Notes: generated from the letters alone by a model not told the origin. A stretch of 64,000 nt of DNA from Chamaecrista fasciculata (GCA_003254925.1 QANZ01030885.1:96331-160330); one strand, 5' to 3'; shown: positions 45,256 through 57,483, counted from the stretch's first letter. Program-made: numbers and translations.

Positions 45256-45846
45256 TGATGAACCTGGTTTTGGCCGGGGGGCATTACTTGGTTCGATGAG
45301 GCAACTCTGGGTCGGAAGTCGCCTGCAAGTCAATGAATGCAGAGGGGTGGCCCTGCGATTCACCTCCGATGCTTAAGTTAGTAAGGGTATGAGCACAATA
45401 ATCTCAATAGACTGGTTAGAGTGCGTACCTTTGTCCAGTGTGAAGGGCTTCCCTTTTATACTGGTTAAGGATGATCTGATGAGATCTTACCATGAATGCT
45501 TGAATGGTTGATTGTGATCTCAGCTGATTTGGCTGATCTGATCGTGATCTCCAGCTGATTTGATTGTGATGCTTGGCTCCCACGTACTTTCGTTTCTTGC
45601 AAAGATGCCTTAGTGGGCAAGGCGCTATTAATGAGAGAATCAATCAGGGGGATCCTGATTGATCTTTGACTGATTCTTGATTGATCAGGCAATGTTTCCT
45701 TATTCGCTTCCATGTGGATGCCCTCTTGTTGGCGTCCTCAACTGATGAAGGAGCATGAGGCGTTCACGCCTGGGTGACTCCTCTGTTGGGCTTACACGCT
45801 ACTGGTTTGAGTCCTTTGGGCCTCCGGATTATTGGGCCTATTATCA
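45256..45846 (-). repeat. T3 5' LTR (591 bp)
   Basis: Minus-strand start TGATAATAGGCCCAAT, end AACCAGGTTCATCA, as in T4. The TATA box on the minus strand is TATAAAAG near 45,460. CTTTG follows outside; the partner duplication is lost with the other half of the element. Confidence 0.88.
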
Positions 45847-46383
45847 CTTTGTAACACTAAGTTTGGAGCGAAGGTGAAGAAATTGTGAGTTAGGTAGAGG
45901 TTTAGTGAGAATGTCACTTGTTTAGTCCTTGAGTGATACTAACAAGCCTATGCACGTTAAACCCTTTTCATGAACATAGTAAAGGTCAAGCTCTATGTGC
46001 TTGGTCCTAGAATATAATGATAGCACAAGATTGTTAGTGAGCTTGACAGTACGTGCTTTGATTGTCATAGAAGATGACGAGAGCTTCCTTTGTAGATAGG
46101 GTAATGTAGCTTAGAAAGAAGAGAAAGCAGCCAAGAGAGTTTTGCAATGGCAAAAGCTAAAGCTTGATAATAGAGGATTGAGCGACATTATATTAATTTT
46201 TTATGATCAAGCAATCAAAATAAAACACAAATACTCAATGTGAAGCATCGATCATCTAAGCCAAATGGTCAGCCAACATCAGTCATGGCCGATAGTCTAG
46301 GATTATAGCATGGATTAAGTAACAGAATTAACTCCTAAATGTTGTTATTTAGTTTTATTTTAGTCATAAATTATTAAATATAA

Positions 46384-47211
46384 GGCTTAAGTGCAATTTT
46401 GGTCCCATAACTATGACAAAGGTTTCATTTTGGTCCCATAACTTTTTTTGTTGCAATTTTGGTCCCATAACTATGACAAAGGTTTCATTTTAGTCCCATA
46501 ACTTTTTTTGTTGCAATTTTGGTCTCATAACTTCTCAAAAGGTTCCATCGTTAGTCCCTTGGTGAATTTCATCCATATTTAGCCGTTAAGTATGACGTGG
46601 CATAGTAACTAGGATCATGATGTGGCAAAATAAGATGAAGTGGACTGAAATAGGAACTATATGCAACATATTAAAACTTATCTATACCCAACCACCATAT
46701 ATACAAAGAGTGGTACTGACAGGGACCAATCTGGTGGGGAAGAAGAGACTTCAAGCATAAGGCACCGACGAAGTTGATGGGATCCTCAGCCAGAGTCGAA
46801 CGACCAAAGCGGCAGCGATGACAAATCGGGAAGCGGAACGAGAAAGAGGAAGTCTCGTTGGGCTGACGAGGAAGAGGAAGTACCACTCTTTGTATATATT
46901 GTGGTTGGGTATAGATAAGTTTTAATATGTTGCATATAGATCCTATTTCAGTCTATTTCATCTTATTTTGTCACATCATGATCTTAGTCACTATGCCAGT
47001 CATACTTAACGGGTAAATATGGATGAAATTTACCAAGGGACTAACGATGGAACCTTTGTCATAGTTATGAGACCAAAATTGCAACACAAAAAGTTATGGG
47101 ACCAAAATGAAACCTTTGTCATAGTTATGGGATCAAAATTGCAACAAAAAAAGTTATGGGACCAAAATGAAACCTTTGTCATAGTTATGGGACCAAAATT
47201 GCACTTAAGCC
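46384..47211. mobile_element. Mutator-like foldback MITE (828 bp) in copy 2
   Basis: Termini GGCTTAAGTGCAATTTTGG and its exact reverse complement. Repeated GTCCCATAACTATGACAAAG blocks extend each arm past 150 bp, and a further inner palindrome reads ACAAAGAGTGGTAC/GTACCACTCTTTGT. Perfect 9-bp duplications TAAATATAA (46,375-46,383 and 47,212-47,220). Copy 1 shows the empty site. Confidence 0.9.
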
Positions 47212-47516
47212 TAAATATAATCATATTCTTCTTGTTTCAAATTTAAATGTGACGAGTCCAAATCTAAGTGTTGTTTTTAATAGATACTTTTTTTATCCAG
47301 TTGAGATCGTCAACAAACGAAATCGAATTGGATCTTGAAAGTGGGTTGCTCGTTTTATAATCAAATAAACGGAGTTGGTTATATCTCTTATTTCAAGTTC
47401 GAATGCGACAAATTCAAATGTATGTGTTTGTCTTAACGAGTTACTTTTCTTCCCAGTTGGGACCATCAAACAAATGAGACCAAATCAAATTCGAAAGTGA
47501 GTTTGAGACATAAAAA

Positions 47517-48385
47517 TAGGGGTGACAAAATGGGTAGGTTGGGTTGGTTTTGAGTTGGGTCACAAGTGGGTGGATCATAAATGGGTCAATGACCCATTTA
47601 TATTTGTTAAATGGGTCATGGTGGGTCATGACCCATAAAATCAAGGGTCGACTCAACCCAACCCATAACTCATCTCAAAATAATTATATTAATTAATTTA
47701 TAAACTAATTAATGAGAATAATTTTTAAATTATTCAAATTTAGGACTAAATTGTATTCTTTTTTCAGATTTTGGACTGATTTATAATTTCCACCTTTTTC
47801 ATATTTTAAAAAATTACATTTTGACCCCAATTATTTTTTAAAATTTTCATTTTATTCCTCAAATATCATGATCTCGGGACTTTTTTTTATAAATTTTGAA
47901 AATATTTAGGGGCATTATGTAATTTTTGCAAAAATTTGCGAAATTCATCTTCCTTCCATTGAACTCACAGTTTGGTGGGACTAAAATGCATTCATTTTCC
48001 AAATTTAGGACTAATATATTACATTTTATAATTTTCCAATATTTTTCAAAATTACAATTTGGTCCAAATTGGTTTTTATAATTTTCATTTTAGTCCTCAA
48101 ATATTATGGTTCAACGTTCAGGGACTTTTGGAAATTTTGAAATTATTTAGGGGGCATTTTGTAATTTTTGCAAAAATTTATGAAATTCATATTCACTCCT
48201 TTCATGAAACTACATAGTTTTGATGCAAATTTGGGTTGTGTTATCCAACTCAACCCAAATTTTAATGGGTCAAATTTGGACCCAACCCATCTTGACCGTT
48301 ATTTAAATGGGTTGGGCTGGGGTTGGTTAATTTTGTGGTTGAGTTGGTTGGGTTGATGGGTAATGGGTTGAGATTGCCACCCCTA
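47517..48385. mobile_element. hAT-like MITE (copy 2)
   Basis: Counterpart of 40,613-41,480: TAGGGGTGACAAAATGGGT to TTGCCACCCCTA. Part of the duplicated segment, not an independent insertion. Confidence 0.6.
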
Positions 48386-48860
48386 AAAAATGTAAAAAAA
48401 AATTATGAAAAATTGGTCTCAAATCCACTTTTGGGCCCGATATGTCTCTATTTGTTGAAGGTCCTAATTGGACAAAAAAAATTACTCATTAGGAGTATCT
48501 AGTAGTTTTGAACTCATCGCATTTGGACTTGAAATTAGATATATATTTAACCAACTTCGCATGTTTGATCGTGAAATGAGTAGTTCACTTTTGTGATTGA
48601 TTTGATCTCACTTTCTAATTGTCCTCACTGAATTGAGAAAGTACTCGTCAAAAGCAATAAGTAACTCCAGACTCATCATATTCGAACATAAAATGAGAGA
48701 AATATGACTATATTAAGTAATATGAGATCAAAAGGAAACTGAATGACAATATTTAGGACTAATATAAAATTTTATAATATTTAGGACCAAAACGAATATA
48801 AGAGCGTACAATTAGGACCAATTTAAACATTCCACCTAAATTCTTCATTTCACAAAAAAA

Positions 48861-49518
48861 CATTTCTTAAAAATAAAGAGAAAATAAATAAGAAAATAAT
48901 TTAAAATAAATATACCTTAATTAATTATTAGAGAGAAATAGCGAGATTATTCTAAGTGAGAAGAAATATCTTAATCAATTATTACCCTACCATTTGTTAT
49001 CCCTAACAATCTCTCTACCTTAAATGTACCTTAATCAATTATTTTCTTATTCTAAGTGAGAAGAAATAATAGAGAGAAATAGCGAGATTGTTAGGGATAA
49101 CAAATGGTAGGGTATTAATTATTTTATCATTATTTGTATTTATATTTGTTCCTTATCTCTAATATTTATACTATATCTATATTCGATAATTTAATATCTA
49201 TATTCATATTCTATCTGATATTTAGTATTTGATGAGTACCCGAAATATTTAAAATACTAAAAAAATAGTAAATATAAGATATAATATCTTAATTCAACAA
49301 ATATGCATTAATTAAAATAAAATAATATATATATAATGAAATATTTATATTATAAAATATTTGATATGACATCCTCTAAATGTTTAACTGTATTAACCGT
49401 CTAATTAAATCTATTTTCAAAAATAATACAATTCATTATTTATGTTTATCTCTCTCATAGTCCCATTGTGAAACAACAAAGAAAAGAAAGAAAACAAATT
49501 ACCCATAACAGTATAATA
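48861..49518. other. AT-rich DNA with a long inverted repeat
   Basis: No gene. Arms 48,981-49,013 and 49,084-49,116 pair at 32 of 33 positions, and TTCTAAGTGAGAAGAAAT and GAGAGAAATAGCGAGATT occur twice in direct orientation around them. The rest is TA-rich. Confidence 0.6.
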
Positions 49519-50255
49519 CTCAAGGTTTTTAAAACCGGATCGGCTATTGAGTTGGCCGAAGTAGCGATTCAAGGTTCAATGGTTTAACCAGGGTTCAACC
49601 GGGTTTGGACCGTTTATAAATAAATTAATTAGTAAATAATATAATAATAATAATTGACCAAAAAAATAATAAATTACTAATCATAATTATAAAAAAATCT
49701 AAGTATAATAAAATTCAAATTTAACATGCCATAATTAAATTCATAAAGAGTCATTATAACATAATGATAGTCAAATAAACACAATAAGAAAATAAATCAA
49801 TAAGGAAATAAATCACAATCAAGCTAAAAATTTAAAAGGAATTAAACCATCATCAAAGAAATAAATCACAATCAGGTAAAAAAATAAAAAGAAAATAAAC
49901 TATCATCATATATATGAGAATAAATCAGTGGTTCAGATTCATCTTTACTACATTGTCCTTCCCCTTTTCTCATTTTCTTCAAGCTACGCATCCGATGGTC
50001 TGCCTCCTCCGATGCCGATGTAGTCCTTCTTGATTTTTCCAAGCTCTCCATTTCCTCCTTTGTTTTTCCTTTTCCTGATTTTTTGAGCAAAATGGGAGAA
50101 AAATTCAAGGGTTTGGCTGAATCCCCCAAACCGCCGGTTCAGTCTGGTTTGGGCGGTTCTTCTCTAGTCCCTTGTTTAGGCGATTTTTGCCATGACTCGA
50201 ACCGGCCTGGTATCCGATTCCCGTTTGAACCGGTTGGTCCGGTTTTGATAAGCAT
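49519..50255. mobile_element. hAT-like MITE with AAAACCGG ends
   Basis: Left CAAGGTTTTTAAAACCGGATC, right the reverse complement of ATCAAAACCGGACC, with GGTTCAACCGGG/CCGGTTCAG internal words. No 8-bp duplication could be fixed. The inside holds an 86-codon minus-strand ORF (49,872-50,129, MGDSAKPLNF...), lysine- and glutamate-rich, which I do not recognise; it may be a captured fragment or chance. Confidence 0.5.
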
Positions 50256-51334
50256 GATAACACCACACAAAAGTTAGTCCAATAGTGATAAAGATGGATA
50301 GAAGAAACAAGAGGAGATTAGCAATTTAGTCATTGAAAAATCAAAATGATATACTACTTAGTTCATAAAAAGAATTAACTAGTATACCGTTTTGATCCTT
50401 TAAAAAAAACTATATATTTCAATTTTTTAAGAATTGAGTTGTCAGCTCTGATCTTTGAAAGACTAAATTATTAATTTATACTAAAAACAATGAAACTTTT
50501 TGAAGCAATTCTCTTATTCAATAGATAAAGAATATTTTTTTACTAGGAAATTTAAAGAAATATTCTGTCTAAATTAACGTCCCTAAAAAAAGTATGTGTG
50601 TGAGTGAGAGGGGGAGGATGGAAAAGCGTGACAAATTCATTCCATGGAGCCCACGGCTGATTAAATTGAATTGATACGTAAAACCAATGCTTTCCCTTTA
50701 CAACCCCAACATCATACCTAAAGGTACACTTTACAAAGTACATCTAATATCATCTGCACCAAATTCATTTAACATTATAATTGATGATTGAAGTACTTGC
50801 ATCTAATATCTATACAATCTTGCCTGCTATATTACACTTTGGGTCAATCTACCTAATTAATGCAGGAGGAAATTTATTTATTTTTGGGTTTGAATTGTAA
50901 GTTTTTCATCATTGACATTCCGTCAGTTTCAGATCTATTCTTTAAAATTGATGGTGACCCTTTATGATATTGATGAATTATAAATCTTTATTATTTTGAT
51001 TGAATGTGAAGTTTTAATATTTGTGGGTGGTTACAATTCTTGGGCTCTCATTCTCTTTGATGGGAAGAGAGGCTAATCCTTGAGAGTTCTATGTGAGTGA
51101 GTTCATGACTTAAGATTACTTTTTCTTGTTTCCATCACGATTAGCAATTCGTCAGTCACAAAATAATCTGCTTGCTGGTTTTATCAAATAGAGGTTGATA
51201 TAATTATTTATTCGTTTAGTTTCCGCGTTAGTTTTATTTGTGAGACATGATTATTTTACTTGTGGTCTTACATGTGGTACGAGAGTTATATTTTTACCTC
51301 TGTCTAGCTTTATTTGATAATATGAATATCATAC
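50256..51334. other. intergenic DNA left of T4
   Basis: AT-rich; a GTGTGTGAGTGAGAGG run near 50,594. No gene, RNA or element recognised. The last bases before T4 are AATATCATAC. Confidence 0.4.
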
Positions 51335-51995
51335 TGATAATAGGCCCAATGACTTGGAAGCCTAGAAGACAAAGGCCATAGGCGTTCAAGGCCCATCAAA
51401 GGAATCCCTTGGGCGAGAACGCCAAAAGAGCTCTACACGAGTGAGGAACCAAGCGCCTCATGACAATCGAGAACGCCAATAGCTAGGCGTCCACAGAAAG
51501 AGCCCTAACGTGGTTAAGGCACCAAATGCCCCACGTCGGTCAAGAACGCCAACAACCTAGCGTTCACGAGAAGGCGAAAGAGGAGGCGTTGCTACAACAA
51601 TCAAGAGCCACGAAGAGACTAACCTCCATACGATTCCTTCATCAAATAATAACTTATTTCCGTAATCTTAGCTGCCAGATCTGCTAAGATAACGATCAGT
51701 TAGGATTTCCACCAAGATCACAACTGATTTAGCCAAATCAGTTAAGATCACAGTCGACCATATCTATGTCAAAGAGATCTCATCTCACCAGTATAAAAGG
51801 GCAGCTCCTGTACTGGAAAAAGGTACGCACTATTGCCATTTGCACTTATTATCTCTCTCAAACACTTTACTGACTTAAGCATCGGAGGTGAATCGCAGGG
51901 CCATTCCTGTGCATTCATTAACTTGCAGGCAGCTTTTAACCCAGAGTTGCTTCATCGAACCAGGTAATGCCCTCCGGCCAAAACCAGGTTCATCA
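51335..51995 (+). repeat. T4 5' LTR (661 bp)
   Basis: TGATAATAGGCCCAATGAC to AACCAGGTTCATCA. TATA box TATAAAAG at 51,792-51,799. Two related blocks, GAACGCCAATAGCTAGGCGT and GAACGCCAACAACCTAGCGT, lie in U3. Confidence 0.9.
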
Positions 51996-51996
51996 C

Positions 51997-52013
51997 TGGC
52001 GCCGACTGTGGGG
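51997..52013 (+). other. T4 primer binding site
   Basis: TGGCGCCGACTGTGGGG one base after the LTR, the class also used by T2. Confidence 0.75.
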
Positions 52014-52169
52014 ACTTTTTATTCAAAGTCCAGATTTAATTTGCTCAAGTGTTGATTTTAGTTTAAATTTTTCTTTGGATACCTGAACGATAAGGTTGGA
52101 TCATATACATGTTTTCCAGTATTTTTTGTTATATCTAACCTGTGTGTGTTCATCGAACCAGAGAAACAG

Positions 52170-53273
52170 ATGACATCTACAGAAATTGGCAAGATGACAT
52201 CCACTCCAACTGATCAACACGCTTCAGGAGGTTCAGTGGCTCAATCCGCACAGGATTTGACGCTTGCTCCTCCCCCAGGATTTCCTACCACCCAGGAAGC
52301 CCCCACGCTGCCCAACCCAGCGACTGCGGGGCAAATCACCATAGCAGCGGAAGACAAGATTGCTGCACTGAAGGCTGACATGCACATCGAGATGGAAGCA
52401 CTTCGCAAGGACATTCGTGATCTGATAATGGGCAGGGAAAAGCAAGTTGCTGAGGAGGCTAACCCAGAGCCCATACCACAAGAAGAAAACCCAGGAGACC
52501 AAGAACGGCAAACTCCCATGAATAACCCATCACCTGTCCAGGTGGCAGCTCAACAGCAGGCTCCCGGCCAAACTACTCAACTTACCCAGCAGCAAACTTG
52601 GGTGGGCGCTTACTCTTACCCACCTCAGAGCTACTATTACCCACAGGGGTATTACCCCTAATATTACCCTGGATATGGCGTCTATGGAGGATCCGCTGGA
52701 ATGTACCAGCCCGTGAGCGCCCAAGCACACGCGCCAGAATCGACGCCTTATGGAAGGGCCGCTGGAATGTACCAGCCCATGAGCGCCTCAGCACCAGCGC
52801 CAGAGTCGGCACCTTATGGAAGATCCGCTGGAATGTACCAGCCTATGAACGCCCAGGCACCAGCGCCAGAATTGGCGCCTCCACCAAATTCGGCGCCCAC
52901 GGCCGTAACGCCTCCACTGGCTGAGGGAATATTTGCCCCTCACGTGCAAGCTGTTGAACTGGACAGGAACTACAAGATGCCCATGAAACTGACGCCCTAT
53001 ACAGGGGAGAAAGACCCAGAGGATCATTTACTCAGTTTCAAGGCCGCCATGAATATCTCCAACTTAGGAGATCCTCAACGATGCAAGCTGTTCCCAATAA
53101 CTTTGGAAGGACCGGCTCTGGATTGGTTCTCCAAACTCCCGGCGGGCTCGGTACATTGCTTTAAGGACCTGGAGGAAATGTTTAAGAAGCGATTCGCCAC
53201 CAGCAAAGTGTACAAGCAGCCTATGGCGGTCTTGACCGACATCAGGCAAAACAAGGGAGAATCATTGCGAGAC
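52170..53273 (+). pseudogene. T4 gag, N-terminal and core part
   Basis: ATG at 52,170 (MTSTEIGKMTS); an in-frame GTG 24 bases upstream is not a likely start. It resembles T3 gag: proline-rich start, ALKADMHIEMEALRKDIRD helix, tyrosine-rich YYYPQGYYP, then TAA at 52,659-52,661 where T3 has Gln. The same frame continues with a 22-residue unit repeated three times (GMYQPVSAQ..., from 52,698) that T3 has only once, then the Gag core KMPMKLTPYTGEKDPEDHLL, LFPITLEGPALDWFSKLP and MFKKRFATSKVYKQP. The frame is cut at 53,273 by a solo LTR and resumes at 55,097 (YLAKFNKTLLSI). A capsid protein by family. Confidence 0.88.
52698..52883 (+). repeat. 66-bp tandem repeat in T4 gag (about three units)
   Basis: Units start at 52,698, 52,764 and 52,830, each beginning GGAATGTACCAGCC. 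In frame they encode GMYQP(V/M)(S/N)A... repeats of 22 residues. T3 has one unit. Confidence 0.88.
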
Positions 53274-55091
53274 TGTTGGGAAATCACAGAGGGAGCGCAG
53301 CGGAAGAAATTAAAAATTTTGGACTAAAACGCAATTAAAACTAAGAGCTAACTCTGTGATTCCTTCCAGGATCCACTAACTATGTTTATACCAGATAAGA
53401 AAAGATGTTTACCTAGTTTCAATCGATGACTTATTGTATTCGCGAATTTGAGAAGTCCACAGAGTGTCCTTCCTCTACCAGTAATCCACACGAGCAGTTT
53501 GGCAGATGCCTAGGTGCTAGCCTCCTTCACTTCTTCCCAAGTGAANNNNNNNNNNNNNNNNNNNNNNNNNNNNNNNNNNNNNNNNNNNNNNNNNNNNNNN
53601 NNNNNNNNNNNNNNNNNNNNNNNNNNNNNNNNNNNNNNNNNNNNNNNNNNNNNNNNNNNNNNNNNNNNNNNNNNNNNNNNNNNNNNNNNNNNNNNNNNNN
53701 NNNNNNNNNNNNNNNNNNNNNNNNNNNNNNNNNNNNNNNNNNNNNNNNNNNNNNNNNNNNNNNNNNNNNNNNNNNNNNNNNNNNNNNNNNNNNNNNNNNN
53801 NNNNNNNNNNNNNNNNNNNNNNNNNNNNNNNNNNNNNNNNNNNNNNNNNNNNNNNNNNNNNNNNNNNNNNNNNNNNNNNNNNNNNNNNNNNNNNNNNNNN
53901 NNNNNNNNNNNNNNNNNNNNNNNNNNNNNNNNNNNNNNNNNNNNNNNNNNNNNNNNNNNNNNNNNNNNNNNNNNNNNNNNNNNNNNNNNNNNNNNNNNNN
54001 NNNNNNNNNNNNNNNNNNNNNNNNNNNNNNNNNNNNNNNNNNNNNNNNNNNNNNNNNNNNNNNNNNNNNNNNNNNNNNNNNNNNNNNNNNNNNNNNNNNN
54101 NNNNNNNNNNNNNNNNNNNNNNNNNNNNNNNNNNNNNNNNNNNNNNNNNNNNNNNNNNNNNNNNNNNNNNNNNNNNNNNNNNNNNNNNNNNNNNNNNNNN
54201 NNNNNNNNNNNNNNNNNNNNNNNNNNNNNNNNNNNNNNNNNNNNNNNNNNNNNNNNNNNNNNNNNNNNNNNNNNNNNNNNNNNNNNNNNNNNNNNNNNNN
54301 NNNNNNNNNNNNNNNNNNNNNNNNNNNNNNNNNNNNNNNNNNNNNNNNNNNNNNNNNNNNNNNNNNNNNNNNNNNNNNNNNNNNNNNNNNNNNNNNNNNN
54401 NNNNNNNNNNNNNNNNNNNNNNNNNNNNNNNNNNNNNNNNNNNNNNNNNNNNNNNNNNNNNNNNNNNNNNNNNNNNNNNNNNNNNNNNNNNNNNNNNNNN
54501 NNNNNNNNNNNNNNNNNCTTGTGTGGCCACACATTTCTTGGACAGACTCATCGAGGGGCCCAGTTAAATATCTCTCATCTTAATGAGGGACAAAATCCCA
54601 TCTTGGACAACCACATTCATCAGCACGACAATCAACCAAACCCGTACCTAGCCCTTATGGCTACCCTGTTACGGGCAACGTTAGACTAGGCCAAAGTCTG
54701 ACAACTACAATGCCGGAATAGTCAAGACCTCAGGTCTAAGGCTATTGTGACAGGTGTACAAGAGAGGCTCGCTTATGACTAAACCCATGCAGGACTCTCC
54801 GTTTCGGTCCAGCAATTTGTAACTCTTACATAATTGCACCATGACTCTCGAGAAGCATCTAGTGCATGTATCTCTATACACCGAGGTCATGCTGGTCTTA
54901 GTTCATTTACGTTCCCACGTGAATGATCGACCAGGGACAGTTTTAGATTTAATTATCATATAATTAATCAAGGATTGTTATTATAGTAAACACGCTAATA
55001 ATATGATAACCATTAATTTATCTCCATAAATTAATTAATATGTTCAAAACATATTTATAAAATGATTGGCCCTAGGGCACAATCTCCAACA
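53274..55091 (-). mobile_element. copia-family solo LTR 7 with assembly gap
   Basis: Left end TGTTGGGAAATCACAGAGG, right end GGGCACAATCTCCAACA: minus orientation. Perfect duplications GAGAC (53,269-53,273 and 55,092-55,096) flank it, so despite the gap it is one insertion. Its left end sequence is the CTCTGTGATTTCCCAACA type seen at 43,977 and 60,873, a subfamily of the GCCTAGGATTCCCAACA type. Confidence 0.92.
53546..54517. other. assembly gap (972 N)
   Basis: Lies inside solo LTR 7. Matching target duplications on both sides suggest that only LTR middle is missing. A full LTR would need about 1.2-1.6 kb here, so the gap size may be underestimated, or this LTR is short. Confidence 0.99.
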
Positions 55092-55096
55092 GAGAC

Positions 55097-57483
55097 TACT
55101 TGGCAAAGTTTAACAAAACTCTGCTGAGCATCAAAGAAGTTGACGACAAAATCGCAGTATATTCATTCCTAGCAGGAATCAGACCAGGTCATGCACATAA
55201 GGAGCTCACACACAAGGCTCCCAGATTTGTCGGAGAGCTCCTCTCAATGGTTGAGGAGTTCATAACAAAGGAAGACTTAGACAAAACCCAGCGTGATCGC
55301 TTCGCGAGGATTGAACCAGACACTAGAAAGTCATATGGTAAAAACTCGGAAAAAGCTGGTGGCTCCCAAGCACCAAAAGGAAGGGAATACTCCCGGCGTC
55401 CACGATCCCCGCCCAGGGGAAGGCATGCTGTCTACCCTGTTCTCGCCGTGTCTCAATCAGAGGTTTTCCGAGAAATCTGCAACACAGATCTACTACCGAG
55501 GCTCCCTGACTGCCCTAGGAGAGCAGGGCGAAATGTTGATACCAGCAAATATTGTAGGTATCATAGAACAGAAGGACACACAACAGATGAATGCATTGTC
55601 TTGAAGGACGAGATCGAAAACCTGATCAGATTGGGACGCCTCCCATCCAGGTTCATTAAAAAAGATGGAAGTAAGAGGCCCAGAGAGGAGAAAAACGCTC
55701 GCGAGCAGAAGAAGCCAAGAGGAGGAGGCGTTGATGGCGAAGAAAAGAAACGGGATCGGCGCACACCGCCGAGAGATGACAAACCATCTGGGATCATCCA
55801 CACCATCTCAGGAGGTATAGAGAAGAGCGGCGCCAAAACTCCGCATAAGAAGAGGAAGGTGAATCGATCCATACTTAGGATTGATTACAAGGAAGCGTCC
55901 AAGGCAGAAAGATGGGTTGAACCCATAACCTTCACTGACGATGAATTGTGGGAAGTCAACCAGGATTATGATGACCCCATGGTGATCACAGCACGAGTTG
56001 GTACCTTTACAATTGAAAGAATCATGGTAGACCAGGGCTCGTCTGCTGACATCATTTACAAGCCATGCTTTGACCAACTGGGCGTTCCAAGGTCAGATCT
56101 CAAGGAACACCATGGGCGCCTTATAGGGTTCACAGGAGATCAGATACCAGCCCTTGGCAGCATTGACTTACGACTCACCGTGGGAGAAAAGCCAAGGGTG
56201 ACGAGTATTATGGTGGAATTCTTGGTGGTGCAGGCGCCCTCAGCGTACAATGTCCTTCTCGGGCGTCCATCCCTGAACAAAATGAGAGCGGTAATATCCA
56301 CTGCTCACCTTCGCATGAAGTTTCCAATGCCACAGGGAGTGGGTCAAGTGAGAGCGGACCAAAGGACAGCCAGACAGTGCTATGCGATGAGTCTGGCAAA
56401 AACTAATGAAGAGGAAAGGAAGAGAAAAACGCGAATGAGTACATCGGCTGATAACGCCCAAAGTAAAGGGAAGCTTGAGGGTTCGAATGACAACATAGAG
56501 GATTTCAGGGACGAGATCTCGAATCAAAGGCCCAAGCCAACAGGAGATTTGGAAGTGGTGCAGCTAGGCAAGGACACCGAGAAAACGGTTCAGATCAACA
56601 TGCTCCTTCGTGAAGAAGAGAAGTCCGAACTCATCCAGCTATTGAGGGAATCTTCGGACGTCTTCGCCTGGTGTCCTGCAGACATGCCAGGAATTGATCC
56701 AAAGCTCATCTGTCACAGTCTGAACACCGATGGCAGAAGAGGAGTAATCCAACGAAAGCGCCTCTTTGGCCATGAGCGCCAAGCGGCAATCAAAGAAGAA
56801 GTTAGTAAACTACTAACCGCGGGATTTATCAGGGAAGCCAAGTACCCCGAATGGCTCTCTAACGTGGTACTGGTCAAGAAATCTAACGGCAAGTGGAGGA
56901 TGTGTGTAGACTTCACTGACCTCAACAAGGCATGTCCAAAAGATCACTACCCATTTCCCAATATCGACAAACTTGTGGATGGGACCTGTGGTCATCAGAC
57001 GATGAGTTTCTTAGATGCCTTCAGCGGGTATAATCAGATAAAAATGAACCCTGAAGACGCCGAAAAAATGGCGTTCATAACGGAGATGGGCACGTATTGC
57101 TACACGGTGATGCCTTTCGGACTAAAGAACGCGGGCGCTACCTACCAGAGAATGATGGATCTTTTCTTTAGAGATCACATTGGGAAGAATCTGGAGGTCT
57201 ACGTCGACGATATGGTGGTAAAAACAAAAGAAGGCGGAAAGCACACTGAAGACTTGAAGGAGATCTTCAACCAACTACGGAAGTACCAAATGAAGCTGAA
57301 CCCCTCAAAGTGCGCCTTCGGCGTCAACGGGGGAAAATTCCTCGGATTCATGCTCACCAACAGAGGAATTGAAGCAAACCCGGACCAGTGCAAAGCTATC
57401 CTGGAGATGCACTCTCCTAGGACAATTAAGGAGGTCCAACGCCTCAACGGAAGGCTAGCGGCACTCCATAGGTTCCTGTCGAG
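55097..57483 (+). pseudogene. T4 gag C-terminal part, protease and reverse transcriptase
   Basis: One open frame of about 795 codons continuing gag (DYLAKFNKTLLSI). Residue positions from 55,100: knuckle-like CRYHRTEGHTTDEC (about 150-165), basic linker, protease VDQGSSADII (about 310) and LLGRPSLNKMRAVIS (about 385), pre-RT linker with FAWCPADMPGIDP, RT with AGFIREAKYPEWLSNVVL, GKWRMCVDFTDLNKACPKDH, motif A SFLDAFSGYNQIKM, MPFGLKNAGATYQRMMD, VYVDDMVVKTKEGG (about 700) and GFMLTNRGIEANPDQC, ending KEVQRLNGRLAALHRFL. Catalytic Asp residues are all present, so PR and RT look intact; it is called a pseudogene because the polyprotein as a whole is broken elsewhere. The frame stops inside the candidate intron that follows. 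Confidence 0.9.

Larger units (their letters stand above)
43978..45846 (-). mobile_element. Tat-type retrotransposon T3, 5' part only
   Basis: Minus-strand fragment: LTR 45,256-45,846, PBS 45,238-45,254, leader, and gag down to 43,978, where a copia LTR fragment begins. Gag and LTR are close to T4, so it is the same family. Protease and all of pol are missing. It lies between the two copies of the duplicated segment. Confidence 0.88.
45893..48860. repeat. duplicated segment, copy 2 (2,968 bp)
   Basis: Same content and orientation as 39,821-41,958, with the same copia RNase H relic (45,893-46,200, minus) and hAT-like MITE (47,517-48,385), plus a Mutator-like MITE. Removing that MITE and one 9-bp duplication leaves 2,131 bp, almost the same length as copy 1. 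Confidence 0.9.

Noticed and set aside
49872-50129. 86-codon minus-strand ORF as a host gene
   Set aside because: Lies inside a hAT-like MITE, with no known domain and no promoter or splice signals; more likely chance or a captured fragment.
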